A DNA stretch of 64,000 bases from Deltaproteobacteria bacterium (GCA_029261875.1 JAJDAL010000024.1:310001-374000); one strand, 5' to 3'. Positions 52,299-61,446 are shown, counted from the first letter of the stretch. The notes: generated by a model not told the origin, from the letters alone. Made by a program: numbers and translations.

Positions 52299-53304
52299 CA
52301 AACCCTTCGAAAACCTTTCGAAGCTGATCGACTCGGCGCTACACCGGAAAACCCGCGAATACCTGATCGTGACGGACATCGACGCCGACGCTCGGAAGCT
52401 GCGCCGTTTTCTACGGCGCCACTTCCTTTCCTATCGAGCGCTGCGACGGCGACTGCTGCGCGACCCGTACACGCGAGACGAGTTGAAGCGCTCGGGCAGC
52501 GGGCTGTTCGGGCGCGTCACGTCGATCGATGTCTTCCGATTCATCGCCCGGCGCGCCGGGGGCGCGGCCACGATCAGTCTCCACGGCCGGGCGGCGGTGT
52601 TCCTCCTACCCGGCTTTCACGATCCCGACGCCGCGCGGGCCTCGCTCGAACGGTCGGCGGCGGAGTTCCCGGTGCTCGCAAAGCTGGGCGATTTCTCGGA
52701 ACCCCATCGGCTCTCGTTTGCGATTCGACTCCACACGCGCCACGAGGCAGCGCACTCGGAAGACGGGATGGGTCGCCTCGCCGGCGTGCGCAATCGGTAC
52801 CTCGTCGAACCCGAATCCGATGCCAGCATGGTGATGCACGCGCGGCGCGAAGCCCTACTGTTGGAGGAAGAAGTCACCGTCACGCTGGATTGCGTTGCGC
52901 GCCTGCGCGAAGTGGCGGGCGGAAACTACTACTTCTGCAATCGAGCCATCCGGCACGCTCTCGAGGTAGACGATCAAATTCTACTCCGGATGGATCCCCG
53001 GGAGATCGCCCGGCTCGGCGATCAGATCGCCGAGAGCGTCGTCCCGCCCTTCGAAGTGCTCCAGTTCGTCGAAAACGCGCTGGCGGAAATGTGGCGACTC
53101 ACCCAGAGCCAATCGATCAATTACACGGCAGACGACCCGCGGCACGAAAGAATGGCTGAGCTTCTCCGCCACCCCGACGTGGAGGCGTGGCTCGAACAAA
53201 CCATCGGCGCCTTTCGCGAATTCGGTCTTTGCTTCGAAGAGCACCGGGAGCGGGTGCTCCACTATGCGGACCAGTTCTACCGCGGAGTGCATCCCCGGAT
53301 CTAG
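52126..53304 (+). CDS. Hypothetical protein, coiled-coil N-terminus
   Basis: Up to 392 aa from GTG 52126 (an in-frame TAG lies at 52117-52119). A helical coiled-coil-like region (RERESIESIVQRTLGDVERV) is followed by a basic stretch (LRRFLRRHFLSYRALRRRLL) and a globular part with GRAAVFLLPGFHDPDAAR and ESDASMVMHARREALLLEEE. No recognised family. It may carry the upstream helices as an anchor. It is convergent with the NtrC-type gene. Confidence 0.6.
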   Translation: MAWERACATIRTIPERTVRRERESIESIVQRTLGDVERVRARNLDLVSMQREAAELRDKPFENLSKLIDSALHRKTREYLIVTDIDADARKLRRFLRRHFLSYRALRRRLLRDPYTRDELKRSGSGLFGRVTSIDVFRFIARRAGGAATISLHGRAAVFLLPGFHDPDAARASLERSAAEFPVLAKLGDFSEPHRLSFAIRLHTRHEAAHSEDGMGRLAGVRNRYLVEPESDASMVMHARREALLLEEEVTVTLDCVARLREVAGGNYYFCNRAIRHALEVDDQILLRMDPREIARLGDQIAESVVPPFEVLQFVENALAEMWRLTQSQSINYTADDPRHERMAELLRHPDVEAWLEQTIGAFREFGLCFEEHRERVLHYADQFYRGVHPRI

Positions 53305-53350
53305 TTCACCGCGGCTAGTCAGCTGCAGGGAATTCGCTGGTTTGCCCCCG

Positions 53351-54727
53351 TCAGGCTGGGGCGTTCTTCGTCGATCCGCTCGCGGCCTCGTAGACGTTGA
53401 GCCGGTTGTAGAGCGTCTTGAGACTGATGCCCAATACTTCAGAGGCGCGTTTCTTGTCGCCCTCGAGTTCGATCAGGGTCGCCTGGATCAGGCGTCGCTC
53501 GGCGTCTTCGATCGACGAGCCGATGCGGACCTGCAGGGTCGACGATGCGTCCGTGTGAGCAAGCTGTGTCCGGTCGAGCGCCGGCAATACGTCGGGTTCG
53601 AGGATGTCATCGACCAGAATCGCGGCGCGCTCCACGGCGTTCTTCAGCTCGCGAACGTTACCGGGCCACGGGAGTTGCCGAAGATGGACTTTCGCGGTTC
53701 CGGAGAAACGCTTGCTCGTGCCTTCTCGCGCGTTGACTTCGTCCAGGAAGTGCTGGGCGAGGATCTCGATATCGCCACCGCGCTCGCGGAGGGGCGGCAT
53801 GTGAACCGGAAAAACGTTCAATCGATAGAGGAGATCTTCCCGAAGGTCGTTTTCCTGCACGGCTTCCCGTGGGTCGCGATTGGATGCGGCCACGACCCGA
53901 ACGTTCACTTCGATCGGGGACGTCGCACCCAAGCGCGTGATCGTACCGGTCTCCAAGACGCGCAGGAGCTTGACCTGGAGTTCGATGGGCATCTCCGTAA
54001 TCTCATCGAGAAAGAGCGTTCCGCCGCTCGCCTCTTCGAAGTAACCACGGTGGCGCCGATCCGCGCCGGTGAAGCTTCCTTTCTCGTGACCGAACAGCTC
54101 GCTTTCGATCAACGTCGGCGAGATCGCACCGCAATTGACGGCGAGGAAGGGCTGGTCCTTTCGGCCGCTCACCCGATGCACGGACTGTGCGGCGAGTTCT
54201 TTTCCGGTTCCGCTCTCGCCCGTAATGAACACAGTGCTTTCCGTCGGCGCCACCCGAGAAATCAAATCGTAAACCTGCTGCATCGACTTCGACCCACCCA
54301 CCATCGGTCCGAACCGGCCCAAGCCTCGCAGCTCGCTGCGGAGTTCCGTGACCTCCCTCTTGAGTCCGCGGGTGCGGGCAACGTTCGTGAGAATCGTCTG
54401 CAAGCGCGACCGATCCACCGGCTTCGGTAGGTAGTCGAGAGCGCCCGCCCGCAGGGCGGAAATCACGCTCTCGGTCCCGGATTTCCCCGTCATCACCACG
54501 AATTCGCTCGTTTGCACCCAATCGTCGTGGCCCAGCAGCTCCAATCCGTCGCCATCGGGAAGCCCGAGATCGAGCAACACGACGGTCGGACTTCGGCCCA
54601 GTTCTACACGAGCTTGCTCCAAACTCCCGGCTTCGAGCGTCGCGAAACCCTCTCTTCGAATGAGTTCGACGACGCTGGCGCGGAAGTTCTCGTCGTCGTC
54701 GACGATGAGCGCGGTTAGATCTGCCAT
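53351..54727 (-). CDS. NtrC-family sigma-54-dependent response regulator
   Basis: 458 aa. Receiver (1-115): LIVDDDEN, phospho-site VVLLDLGLPDGDG, LPKPVDR. AAA+ domain (135-370): Walker A ITGESGTGKE, the sigma-54 contact ELFGHEKGSFTGADRRH (GSFTGA variant of GAFTGA), Walker B GGTLFLDEI, and LPWPGNVRELKN. The Fis-type helix-turn-helix is at the end (KKRASEVLGISLKTLYNRLN). It should activate -24/-12 promoters when phosphorylated. Last gene of the kinase-receiver operon; the five promoters described at 56972-63957 are its natural targets. Confidence 0.93.
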   Translation of the reverse strand: MADLTALIVDDDENFRASVVELIRREGFATLEAGSLEQARVELGRSPTVVLLDLGLPDGDGLELLGHDDWVQTSEFVVMTGKSGTESVISALRAGALDYLPKPVDRSRLQTILTNVARTRGLKREVTELRSELRGLGRFGPMVGGSKSMQQVYDLISRVAPTESTVFITGESGTGKELAAQSVHRVSGRKDQPFLAVNCGAISPTLIESELFGHEKGSFTGADRRHRGYFEEASGGTLFLDEITEMPIELQVKLLRVLETGTITRLGATSPIEVNVRVVAASNRDPREAVQENDLREDLLYRLNVFPVHMPPLRERGGDIEILAQHFLDEVNAREGTSKRFSGTAKVHLRQLPWPGNVRELKNAVERAAILVDDILEPDVLPALDRTQLAHTDASSTLQVRIGSSIEDAERRLIQATLIELEGDKKRASEVLGISLKTLYNRLNVYEAASGSTKNAPA

Positions 54728-54742
54728 TGATTTCTTCTCCTC

Positions 54743-55177
54743 CTATTTCGCCAATCGATTCAGTCCGAGCCAGTAACGCGCGGCCTCGACGATGTAGGCC
54801 CCCGGACTTCGCGGGTCGAAACGCTTCAACAAGAAGCTGTTGGCTCCCAGGTCGTAACAACGCTGAATGTCTTCCGAACGGTCCGACGCGGACAAGATGA
54901 CGACGGGCAGGGTCGCGGTATCGGGGTTTTCGCGAACTCTGCGCAAGACTTCCCAGCCGTCGACTCGCGGCATCTTGAGATCGAGGAAGATGACTCGCGG
55001 ATTGATCGGCACCTCTCCGCCCGGAGAATCTTCGATGCCGAGGAATTCAAGCGCCTCCTGTCCATCCCGGGCGACCATCAGGGGCGCATGGACTCCGGCA
55101 CGCCGTAGAGCGCGAAGCGCGACGTCGAGTTCATCGCGGTTGTCTTCCACGAACAAGATCTGCGGGTCTTCGGCCAT
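54743..55177 (-). CDS. Stand-alone receiver-domain protein
   Basis: 144 aa, a single REC domain. ILFVEDNRDELDVALRALRRAG carries the acidic pair, PRVIFLDLKMPRVDGWEVLRR the phospho-Asp, VVILSASDRSED the Ser/Thr switch, and NSFLLKRFDP the lysine. There is no output domain, so it probably acts as a phosphate sink, intermediate or allosteric partner. Its ATG overlaps the kinase stop (TGATG). It lies 15 nt before the NtrC-type gene. Confidence 0.9.
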   Translation of the reverse strand: MAEDPQILFVEDNRDELDVALRALRRAGVHAPLMVARDGQEALEFLGIEDSPGGEVPINPRVIFLDLKMPRVDGWEVLRRVRENPDTATLPVVILSASDRSEDIQRCYDLGANSFLLKRFDPRSPGAYIVEAARYWLGLNRLAK

Positions 55178-56808
55178 CAAGTCGTTCCTTCGCGCGGCAA
55201 TGAGACATAGAACCGGGAGCCCTCGCCGGGCTTGCTCTCCGCCCAAACGCTTCCACCGTGGCGCTTCACGATACGTGCGACGAGCGCGAGCCCGACCCCG
55301 GTTCCCTCGATTTCCGGATCGTTGTGGAGACGCTCGAAGATCTCGAAAAGTTTCGACGCAAAGCGCGTGTCGAAGCCCCGGCCATTGTCCCTGACCTCGA
55401 AGATAACCGTCTTTTCGTCCGTTCTTCCGCTGACCCAAATATTCCGCTTTTCCTGGCCCCGCGAGTACTTGAGCGCGTTCGAGAACAGATTCGCAAACAC
55501 CTGACCGAGCAGAGTGCGGTCCCCGTCAACCGACGGCAGGCGCTCGATAATGCACTCGACGTCGGCTCCTTTTTCCGTCGCGATCGCTTGCGCGAAACAC
55601 TCCCGAGCCAACGCCGTCACGTTCACGCGCTCGAACTGAATGGCGGAGCGACCAGCGTGTGAAAGCTGGAGCAGATCCTCGAGCAATGTCGTCGCCTGCA
55701 ACGCGCTTCCGCGGATCCGCTCGATCACCGCGATCCCGTCCCCACCCAGTTCGTCGCGAAAATCCTCTTGCAGAATGGTCGCAAAATTCGCGATCGCGCC
55801 GAGGGGTGAGCGAAGATCGTGGGATACGGAATAGTTGAACGCTTCGAGCTCCGATACCGCCTCTTGGAGCGCTTCGGTTCTCGATGCCACGCGCGCCTCG
55901 AGTTCATCGGCCAGTTGTTTCAACTCCTCGCCCTTTCCAATCAATGCGCGATTGCTGGCGGCGAGGAAATGCGCTTGATGGCTCTTCAGTCGCCATTGGT
56001 GGATCAAGACGGCGATCAGGAGGGAGAGTCCCAAACCTGCGACGAGGAGGTAATGGGGTAGGGGGTTGAGCATTCTGGCAGCCAGCGGTCCGGTAGGACG
56101 CAGGAGAACCCGCCATTCCCCGCCATCGTAGGGAAGCCGCACGACGGATCGAGCGAACCACCAACTCTGCCAGGAATCCGTCGAGGGCACACCGCGTTTG
56201 AAGATCGGGGTGTCGCCCCAGGAGAACTCGACCGCGTACCCCCACGCGCGCCCGCGAAGTAAAGATTCGAGCAGCGCTTCCAACCGGAACTCGGCGGCCA
56301 GGACGCCGCCCGCTCCGTCACTCCGGCGCATGGGAAAGTAAACCCGATAGGAAGGCTCCCTTGCATGGTCGACGTCGGTCGGATCGAGACTCGGTTGGTT
56401 GGTATGAAGCCGCGCTCGACGCTCGCTGATGCCAAGGGTTTCTGTGGTTGTGCCCGGGGTTGCTGTTACTCTCCAGCCCGGTTGTTCGAGATCCGCCCAC
56501 CCCAATGCCGTCAAACCGTCATGGGTCTGGATTTCGAGTTCGGCCTCGGCCGACCATTCCCCGATGGGCCGGCGCCCAAACAGCGCCCAACGCCCGGCCA
56601 ACCCTTGCAGGACATGATCCAGCGTCGCCAGCCCCGCGGCTGTGGAATCCCCGATTTCGGAGGCGACTTCCTGAGCGTTTTCCTTTAGTTCTGTGCGTCG
56701 GTCCGCGATCAGCAACCCCCACACCAAGAGGGAGACCGCAGCGCCTACCGAAAAGACCGCGCAGGGCACCCAGAAGTCGCGAACCCGGCGATGGAAACGT
56801 TCAGTCAC
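55177..56808 (-). CDS. Membrane histidine kinase with periplasmic sensor
   Basis: About 543 aa. TM1 (about 12-34) and TM2 (about 255-278) enclose a periplasmic region of about 220 residues with CHASE-like helices. A coiled coil follows. The H-box is FNYSVSHDLRSPLGAIANFA. The HATPase has LFSNALKYSRGQEKR, EVRDNGRGFD and EGTGVGLALVARIVKRHGG. This is the bacteriophytochrome/CHASE group of kinases whose partner is often a stand-alone REC. The start is GTG 56808 (VTERFHRRVRDFW); an in-frame ATG at 56856 is less likely. Confidence 0.88.
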   Translation of the reverse strand: MTERFHRRVRDFWVPCAVFSVGAAVSLLVWGLLIADRRTELKENAQEVASEIGDSTAAGLATLDHVLQGLAGRWALFGRRPIGEWSAEAELEIQTHDGLTALGWADLEQPGWRVTATPGTTTETLGISERRARLHTNQPSLDPTDVDHAREPSYRVYFPMRRSDGAGGVLAAEFRLEALLESLLRGRAWGYAVEFSWGDTPIFKRGVPSTDSWQSWWFARSVVRLPYDGGEWRVLLRPTGPLAARMLNPLPHYLLVAGLGLSLLIAVLIHQWRLKSHQAHFLAASNRALIGKGEELKQLADELEARVASRTEALQEAVSELEAFNYSVSHDLRSPLGAIANFATILQEDFRDELGGDGIAVIERIRGSALQATTLLEDLLQLSHAGRSAIQFERVNVTALARECFAQAIATEKGADVECIIERLPSVDGDRTLLGQVFANLFSNALKYSRGQEKRNIWVSGRTDEKTVIFEVRDNGRGFDTRFASKLFEIFERLHNDPEIEGTGVGLALVARIVKRHGGSVWAESKPGEGSRFYVSLPREGTT

Positions 56809-56816
56809 GGACGGAT

Positions 56817-56829
56817 TGTACAATCTACA
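56817..56829. promoter_or_regulatory. TGTA-N5-TACA site (candidate activator site 1)
   Basis: TGTACAATCTACA matches 12 of 13 bases of the perfect palindrome at 63789-63801. It is about 150 bp upstream of the -24/-12 promoter at 56972, a typical NtrC upstream-activator distance. It is also 9 nt before the kinase GTG, so could let the regulator control its own operon. Confidence 0.5.
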
Positions 56830-56971
56830 AGGATTCCTGTCGCGGCACAGCTCCAACTCGCAGAGAGGCCCCTTCGCCCGCTCTTACATGTCCAAAGCCC
56901 GGTTCGCGCTTTGGAGAGCAGGAATCATGCCCATCGGTCGCCGAGAGCGCTTCCCCGTTGGTGAATCCCCC

Positions 56972-56987
56972 TGGCACACGCCCTGCA
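56972..56987 (+). promoter_or_regulatory. Sigma-54 promoter before SRPBCC/PLD operon
   Basis: TGGCACACGCCCTGCA has GG at 56973-56974 and GC at 56985-56986, ten bases apart as required for -24/-12. The consensus is TGGCAC-N5-TTGC(A/T); this site differs only at one base (CTGCA). The predicted start is near 56998, 12 nt before ATG 57010. Confidence 0.72.
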
Positions 56988-57009
56988 GTGAAACTCCGCA
57001 GAGCAAACC

Positions 57010-57468
57010 ATGAAATGGACAGACACGGACAGGCAACTGGATCGCCACCTGCACTGGTCGATCGAGGTCGACACCGCAGTGGAGTCCGCCTTCGCGCTTT
57101 GGCGTCGCATCGAGGATCTACCGCTCATTCTCGATTGCATCCGACGCGTCATGTGGGTCGATGATCGCCGGGCTCTCTGGGATGCCGACATCCTCGGTCG
57201 ACAAGTAGTTTGGGAGGCTCGGATCGTCGAATCCACGCCCAACAAGACCTTGGCGTGGGAAAGTATCTGGGGAACCCCGAATGCGGGCATCGTTCATTTC
57301 GAACCCCTATCCGCTCAAAGGACCCGAATGACTGTCGAGATTTCCTTTCAACCCCGCGGTTTCATCGAACGACTCGGAGTACGTTTCGGAATTCTCGGTA
57401 CGGTTGTACAACGAGACCTCGAGCGTTTCAAAAAAATGGCGGAAGGCAACTTCGACAAGTCCAATTAG
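57010..57468 (+). CDS. SRPBCC/START-like lipid-binding protein
   Basis: 152 aa with a polyketide-cyclase/dehydrase (SRPBCC) fold. LHWSIEVDTAVESAFALWRR is the first strand-helix. RVMWVDDRRALWDADILGRQVVWEARIVE and TRMTVEISFQPRGFIERLG are in family order. Such pockets bind hydrophobic ligands; related proteins often lie in osmotic or envelope-stress loci (ycf-like). Behind a sigma-54 promoter, 17 nt before the phospholipase D gene, so one operon. Confidence 0.8.
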   Translation: MKWTDTDRQLDRHLHWSIEVDTAVESAFALWRRIEDLPLILDCIRRVMWVDDRRALWDADILGRQVVWEARIVESTPNKTLAWESIWGTPNAGIVHFEPLSAQRTRMTVEISFQPRGFIERLGVRFGILGTVVQRDLERFKKMAEGNFDKSN

Positions 57469-57484
57469 TGGAGAAGCTTCACGA

Positions 57485-59662
57485 ATGAATGCGACCCGGG
57501 GCTCCCTCCGCTCCGACAGCCCGTCTCCGAAACTGCAACCAGCAGGTCCCATCCTCCGCGACGGAGAAACGTGTTGGCGGCGCGCAAACGCCGACCGCCT
57601 GGCGTTTCTCATCGATGGCGAGGCCTTCTTTGGCGCGGTGGCGGACGCCGTCGAAAACGCCTGCCATTCGATTTGGCTTCTCGGCTGGGATTTTCACAGC
57701 GAAGTCGAGCTGCGGCGGGACACGTCGTCTGAACGCCCCACCCAGCTCGTTCCATTACTCGAAACCATCGTTCGCGAACGCCGAGACCTTCGCGTGCGCG
57801 TGCTCGCCTGGGATTTCGCCATGCTCTACGCGATGGAGCGCGAATTTCTCCCCCTACTTCAATTCGGGAAGCGAACCCACCGCCGCATTCATTTTGCCAT
57901 GGACGGCACCCATCCCCTGAGCGCCAGCCAGCATCAAAAACTCGTGGTCGTCGACGACTCGGTTGCCTTCGTGGGCGGCTTCGACTTGACCGCCTACCGA
58001 TGGGATACGCGACAGCACGCACCGAACGATCCGCGGCGCACCACGCCGGCCGGCAAACCCTACCAACCGTTCCACGATGTTCAGATCGCCGTGGGAGGAG
58101 ATGCCGCCGCCGCGCTCGCCACGCTCGCCGAGGAAAGGTGGCAACGCGCCACGGGGACGAAGCTGAAATCGGCCACGAACACGAACGACGCGTGGCCCAA
58201 GCACCTGGTTCCCGATGCTCGAGATGTCGAAATCGGAATTTCCAGAACCCACCCCCGCTACGGAGAGTACTCGGAGATCCGTGAAGTCGAGGCGGTTTAT
58301 CGCGAGAGTATCCGCGCGGCAAGACGAGACATCTACATCGAGAACCAGTACCTCACGGCGTCTTCCGTGGGCGAATGGCTTGCTCAGCGACTCCGAGAAC
58401 CGAATGGCCCCGAAGTTGTGATCGTGGGTCCCGAAAAGAACTCGGGTTGGCTGGAAGAAAACACCATGGGGGCGTTACGCGATCGCGTGGTCCGAATGCT
58501 GCGCGATGCCGACGAACACGAACGCCTGCGTGTGCTGTATCCCTTCGTTCCAGGCCTTCCGGCGGGGGAGATCGTGAACGTCCACTCGAAAGTGATGGTG
58601 ATCGACGACTCGATCTGCCACGTGGGTTCTTCCAACCTTTCGAATCGCTCCTTTGGACTCGATTCCGAGTGCGACATCGTTTTCGAAGCGAATGGACGCA
58701 TGGACATCGAGCAAGCCATCGCGGGCTTCCGCAGCGATCTCCTGTCCGAACACCTCGGCATCAAACCTCTAGACGTCGAGCACGAGTTCCAGCGGACCGG
58801 TTCCTTGGTCTCCACCATCGACGCGCTTCGGGGAGAGGAGCGATCCTTGCGCCTTCTCGAGCTCGATTCGACGACTTGGGCGGCCGACGCCATTGAATCC
58901 ATGGGAGCCGTCGATCCGGAACATCCCGTTCCATTGGAAGAGCTCGTTGCACAGTTCACCGAAGGCGGAAGTCCCCAACCCAAGGTGTGGCGGCGCGGTA
59001 TCGGTGTCGTGTTGGGCGCACTTCTTCTGATCGGTTTCGCGTTGGCGTGGAAATTCACCCCGCTGGCGGAGTGGGTGACCCCCCATGCACTCGCGACCCC
59101 TTTCGATTGGATGCGTACGACGTGGTACGGCCCCGCTGCCGCTTTTGCGCTCTTCGTCGTGGCGAGCCTGCTGATGGTTCCCGTGACCGCGTTGACCGCG
59201 GCGGCAGGCCTCGCACTGGGACCTGTCTGGGGCTTTCCCGTCGCCTGGTTGGGAAGCACGACATCGGCTGCGATCGGCCACGGGTTGGGTCGCATTCTCT
59301 GGCGAGACGCGATTCGCCGCATTGCGGGAAAACGCCTCAACACCTTGAGCCGTCGCCTTTCGCGACGCGGAGTCCTTTCATCCATTGTGGTGCGCGTCGT
59401 GCCCATCGCCCCTTTCACGGTCGTGAATCTGGTCGCCGGAGCCAGCCACGTGCGGCTTCGCGATTTCGTCATTGGAACCGCCCTGGGGATTCTTCCGGGA
59501 ACGGTCCTCTTGGTCGTAGCGTCGGATCAACTCGCAGCGCTGATCCGCGATCCCGCGGGCGTCAGCGGAGTCTGGATTCTGATCGCCGTCCTTGCCCTCA
59601 TTGGGTCCGTTACCGCCGCACGCCAACTGGCACGAGATCCGGATGAACCCGAGAGTCGATGA
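57485..59662 (+). CDS. Phospholipase D-VTT fusion protein
   Basis: 725 aa. Two HKD motifs are visible: LSASQHQKLVVVDDSVAFVGG near residue 165 and NVHSKVMVIDDSICHVGSSN near residue 365, as in cardiolipin synthase/PLD enzymes. After about 500 residues come five to six helices of a TVP38/TMEM64 (VTT/DedA-like) domain: LLMVPVTALTAAAGLALGPVWGFPVAW and VVRVVPIAPFTVVNLVAG. It probably remodels phospholipids at the inner membrane. The start is ATG 57485. Its end overlaps the EEP gene by ATGA. Confidence 0.9.
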   Translation: MNATRGSLRSDSPSPKLQPAGPILRDGETCWRRANADRLAFLIDGEAFFGAVADAVENACHSIWLLGWDFHSEVELRRDTSSERPTQLVPLLETIVRERRDLRVRVLAWDFAMLYAMEREFLPLLQFGKRTHRRIHFAMDGTHPLSASQHQKLVVVDDSVAFVGGFDLTAYRWDTRQHAPNDPRRTTPAGKPYQPFHDVQIAVGGDAAAALATLAEERWQRATGTKLKSATNTNDAWPKHLVPDARDVEIGISRTHPRYGEYSEIREVEAVYRESIRAARRDIYIENQYLTASSVGEWLAQRLREPNGPEVVIVGPEKNSGWLEENTMGALRDRVVRMLRDADEHERLRVLYPFVPGLPAGEIVNVHSKVMVIDDSICHVGSSNLSNRSFGLDSECDIVFEANGRMDIEQAIAGFRSDLLSEHLGIKPLDVEHEFQRTGSLVSTIDALRGEERSLRLLELDSTTWAADAIESMGAVDPEHPVPLEELVAQFTEGGSPQPKVWRRGIGVVLGALLLIGFALAWKFTPLAEWVTPHALATPFDWMRTTWYGPAAAFALFVVASLLMVPVTALTAAAGLALGPVWGFPVAWLGSTTSAAIGHGLGRILWRDAIRRIAGKRLNTLSRRLSRRGVLSSIVVRVVPIAPFTVVNLVAGASHVRLRDFVIGTALGILPGTVLLVVASDQLAALIRDPAGVSGVWILIAVLALIGSVTAARQLARDPDEPESR

Positions 59663-60348
59663 AGCGCGTAACGCTGGCGACCTGGAACGTGCACGCTTGG
59701 ATTGGGCGAGACGCAAAGCGAAATCCCGAACGCTGCTTCGAATGCATTCAGAGCTTGGATGTCGACATCGTCGCGCTCCAAGAAACGCAAGGCGACGATT
59801 GGCACGCGATGGCGCGCGCCTGCGGCTTCGCCACAGTCGTTCCACCCGAAACTACGATTTGCGCACGCCCCTACGGAAATGCCCTACTCCTGCGGGGAGA
59901 AGCCAAGGAGATTCGGTACCACTCTCTGTCGGTACTCGGGCGAGAGCCGCGCGATGCGATCGAAGTAGAGTGTGAAACTGCATTTGGCCCCCTGCGCGTC
60001 CTGACCACGCATCTTGGCCTCGGCATTCGCGAGCGGCGCGCCCAGGCGAAACGCCTCGCCCGGCTGTTTCGAGATCCGTCCGACACCGACATCGCGTTGC
60101 TGGGCGATCTGAATGATTGGACGCGCTCGGGCCGACACGTCGCCCCCTTGGCGCGCGTGTTCGGCCCGCTGTCGCGCCTCGCGACGTTCCCCGCGCGACG
60201 CCCCATTTTCCCTTTGGATCGAATCGCGATCCGCACGACCTGGGCCTCGTCGCGCCGCATTGGCGTCGTTCGAACCGAGCAGGTGCGTAGCGCTTCGGAC
60301 CACCTTCCGCTTCGCGCTGAGATCGAGGACGGGTCCCGTATGGGCTGA
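59659..60348 (+). CDS. Endonuclease/exonuclease/phosphatase-family protein
   Basis: 229 aa of the EEP fold. LATWNVHAWIGRD, VALQETQG, LRVLTTHLG, ALLGDLNDW and ASDHLPLRAEI are the ordered metal and catalytic motifs. Such proteins cleave phosphodiester or phosphoester bonds of nucleic acids or lipid head groups. The pairing with PLD-VTT in one operon is seen in other bacteria (as near cardiolipin synthases), arguing for a lipid substrate. ATGA overlap with the upstream gene. Confidence 0.87.
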   Translation: MKRVTLATWNVHAWIGRDAKRNPERCFECIQSLDVDIVALQETQGDDWHAMARACGFATVVPPETTICARPYGNALLLRGEAKEIRYHSLSVLGREPRDAIEVECETAFGPLRVLTTHLGLGIRERRAQAKRLARLFRDPSDTDIALLGDLNDWTRSGRHVAPLARVFGPLSRLATFPARRPIFPLDRIAIRTTWASSRRIGVVRTEQVRSASDHLPLRAEIEDGSRMG

Positions 60349-60358
60349 CGGCGCAGGT

Positions 60359-60374
60359 TGGCAGCGGGTTTGCA
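60359..60374 (+). promoter_or_regulatory. Sigma-54 promoter before BON gene
   Basis: TGGCAGCGGGTTTGCA has GG at 60360-60361 and GC at 60372-60373, ten bases apart, with both TGGCA and TTGCA matching consensus. The predicted start is near 60385, followed by GAGGAG at 60395-60400 and ATG 60407. I see no TGTA-N5-TACA site close by. Confidence 0.75.
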
Positions 60375-60406
60375 TCGTCATTGGGTCGAACTACGAGGAG
60401 GACCGA

Positions 60407-61438
60407 ATGAATTCTACCGACACCACGCGTTCCAACGGATCGCGATTCGCCACCGCCATGATTGCACTCGTTGCCCTGGGCGCCAGCCCCGCGGCGCCTG
60501 CGAATCCGTCCGTGAGTGACGCGGAGATTCAGTCGGCCATTCGCAACGAATTGGTCGGCGCCGACGGGAAGCCGCTTACCTCCCTGTCCGTGTCGGCCCA
60601 GGCCGGGCTCGTCGATCTCTCGGGGCAGGCTCCCCACTTGTTCGCGCGCGAGCAGGCCGTGGAGGTCGCGCGTTCCATCGAAGGCGTTCTCTCGGTCATC
60701 GACCGCATCACGATCCCCCCCCTCCAGACCGACGTCGACGCCTTGCGCCTCGCGATCCTAGAACGCCTTGCGAAAGCTTCTTTCACCGAACTCAATGAAA
60801 TTCTTGTGGAGGTTCAGACTGGAGGCATCGTCCACCTGCACGGCAGTGTCGACTCTTGGGCGGAGCGGAACCTCGCCCTACAGACCACCAAGACGGTTCG
60901 CGGGGTCGCCGCCGTACGGAGCCATTTGACCGTGCACGCCTCCACAACGCGTCCGGACGGAGAGATCGCCGAGGAAATTCGTGGCCTGCTGGATGCGAAC
61001 CCGCGCGTGCGTTCGAACCTGATCGAGGTGCGAGTTCACGAGGGGGTGGTGACGCTACGTGGTTTCGTCGGAACCCACAAAGACCGCCAACTGGCCGCAC
61101 GCACCGCGGACGTCGTCGGTGTCGAGGACATCGACACCCGTCAACTCCGTTTTCGCCCCTGGGCGGATTCACCGATGCATCGCGAGGGTCCGCTGGACCC
61201 TTCGGATCAAGAAATCGAATCCGCCCTCCGAGCGGCCATACGAATGGACCCGCGCGTGGATGCGGATCACATCACAATCGAGATGAAGTCTGCGACGGTC
61301 CAGTTGCGCGGAAAGGTCGCCGACCTCGAAGCGCGACTCGCAGCCGAAGAAGACGCGCGGAACACACACGGTGTCCTCCGTGTCGTAAACGAGCTCGTCG
61401 TAGAGAGCGCAACGCTGCGGACGGAACCGAGTTTGTAG
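60407..61438 (+). CDS. Periplasmic four-BON-domain protein
   Basis: 343 aa with a signal peptide (FATAMIALVALGASPAAPA). Four BON repeats follow at about 38-105, 109-178, 185-251 and 266-333. Each ends in a G/R-V-x-x-V or similar: EGVLSVIDRITI, RGVAAVRSHLTV, VGVEDIDTRQL, HGVLRVVNELVV. E. coli OsmY has two BON domains and protects against osmotic and envelope stress; this is an enlarged relative. It has its own sigma-54 promoter and a good ribosome site. Confidence 0.88.
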   Translation: MNSTDTTRSNGSRFATAMIALVALGASPAAPANPSVSDAEIQSAIRNELVGADGKPLTSLSVSAQAGLVDLSGQAPHLFAREQAVEVARSIEGVLSVIDRITIPPLQTDVDALRLAILERLAKASFTELNEILVEVQTGGIVHLHGSVDSWAERNLALQTTKTVRGVAAVRSHLTVHASTTRPDGEIAEEIRGLLDANPRVRSNLIEVRVHEGVVTLRGFVGTHKDRQLAARTADVVGVEDIDTRQLRFRPWADSPMHREGPLDPSDQEIESALRAAIRMDPRVDADHITIEMKSATVQLRGKVADLEARLAAEEDARNTHGVLRVVNELVVESATLRTEPSL

Positions 61439-61446
61439 AATCTTCA
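61434..61446. promoter_or_regulatory. TGTA-N5-TTCA site (candidate activator site 2)
   Basis: TGTAGAATCTTCA differs by one base from the palindrome TGTAGAATCTACA. It starts at the BON stop codon and lies about 68 bp upstream of the encapsulin promoter -24 element, the classic position for an NtrC-family activator site. Confidence 0.55.
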
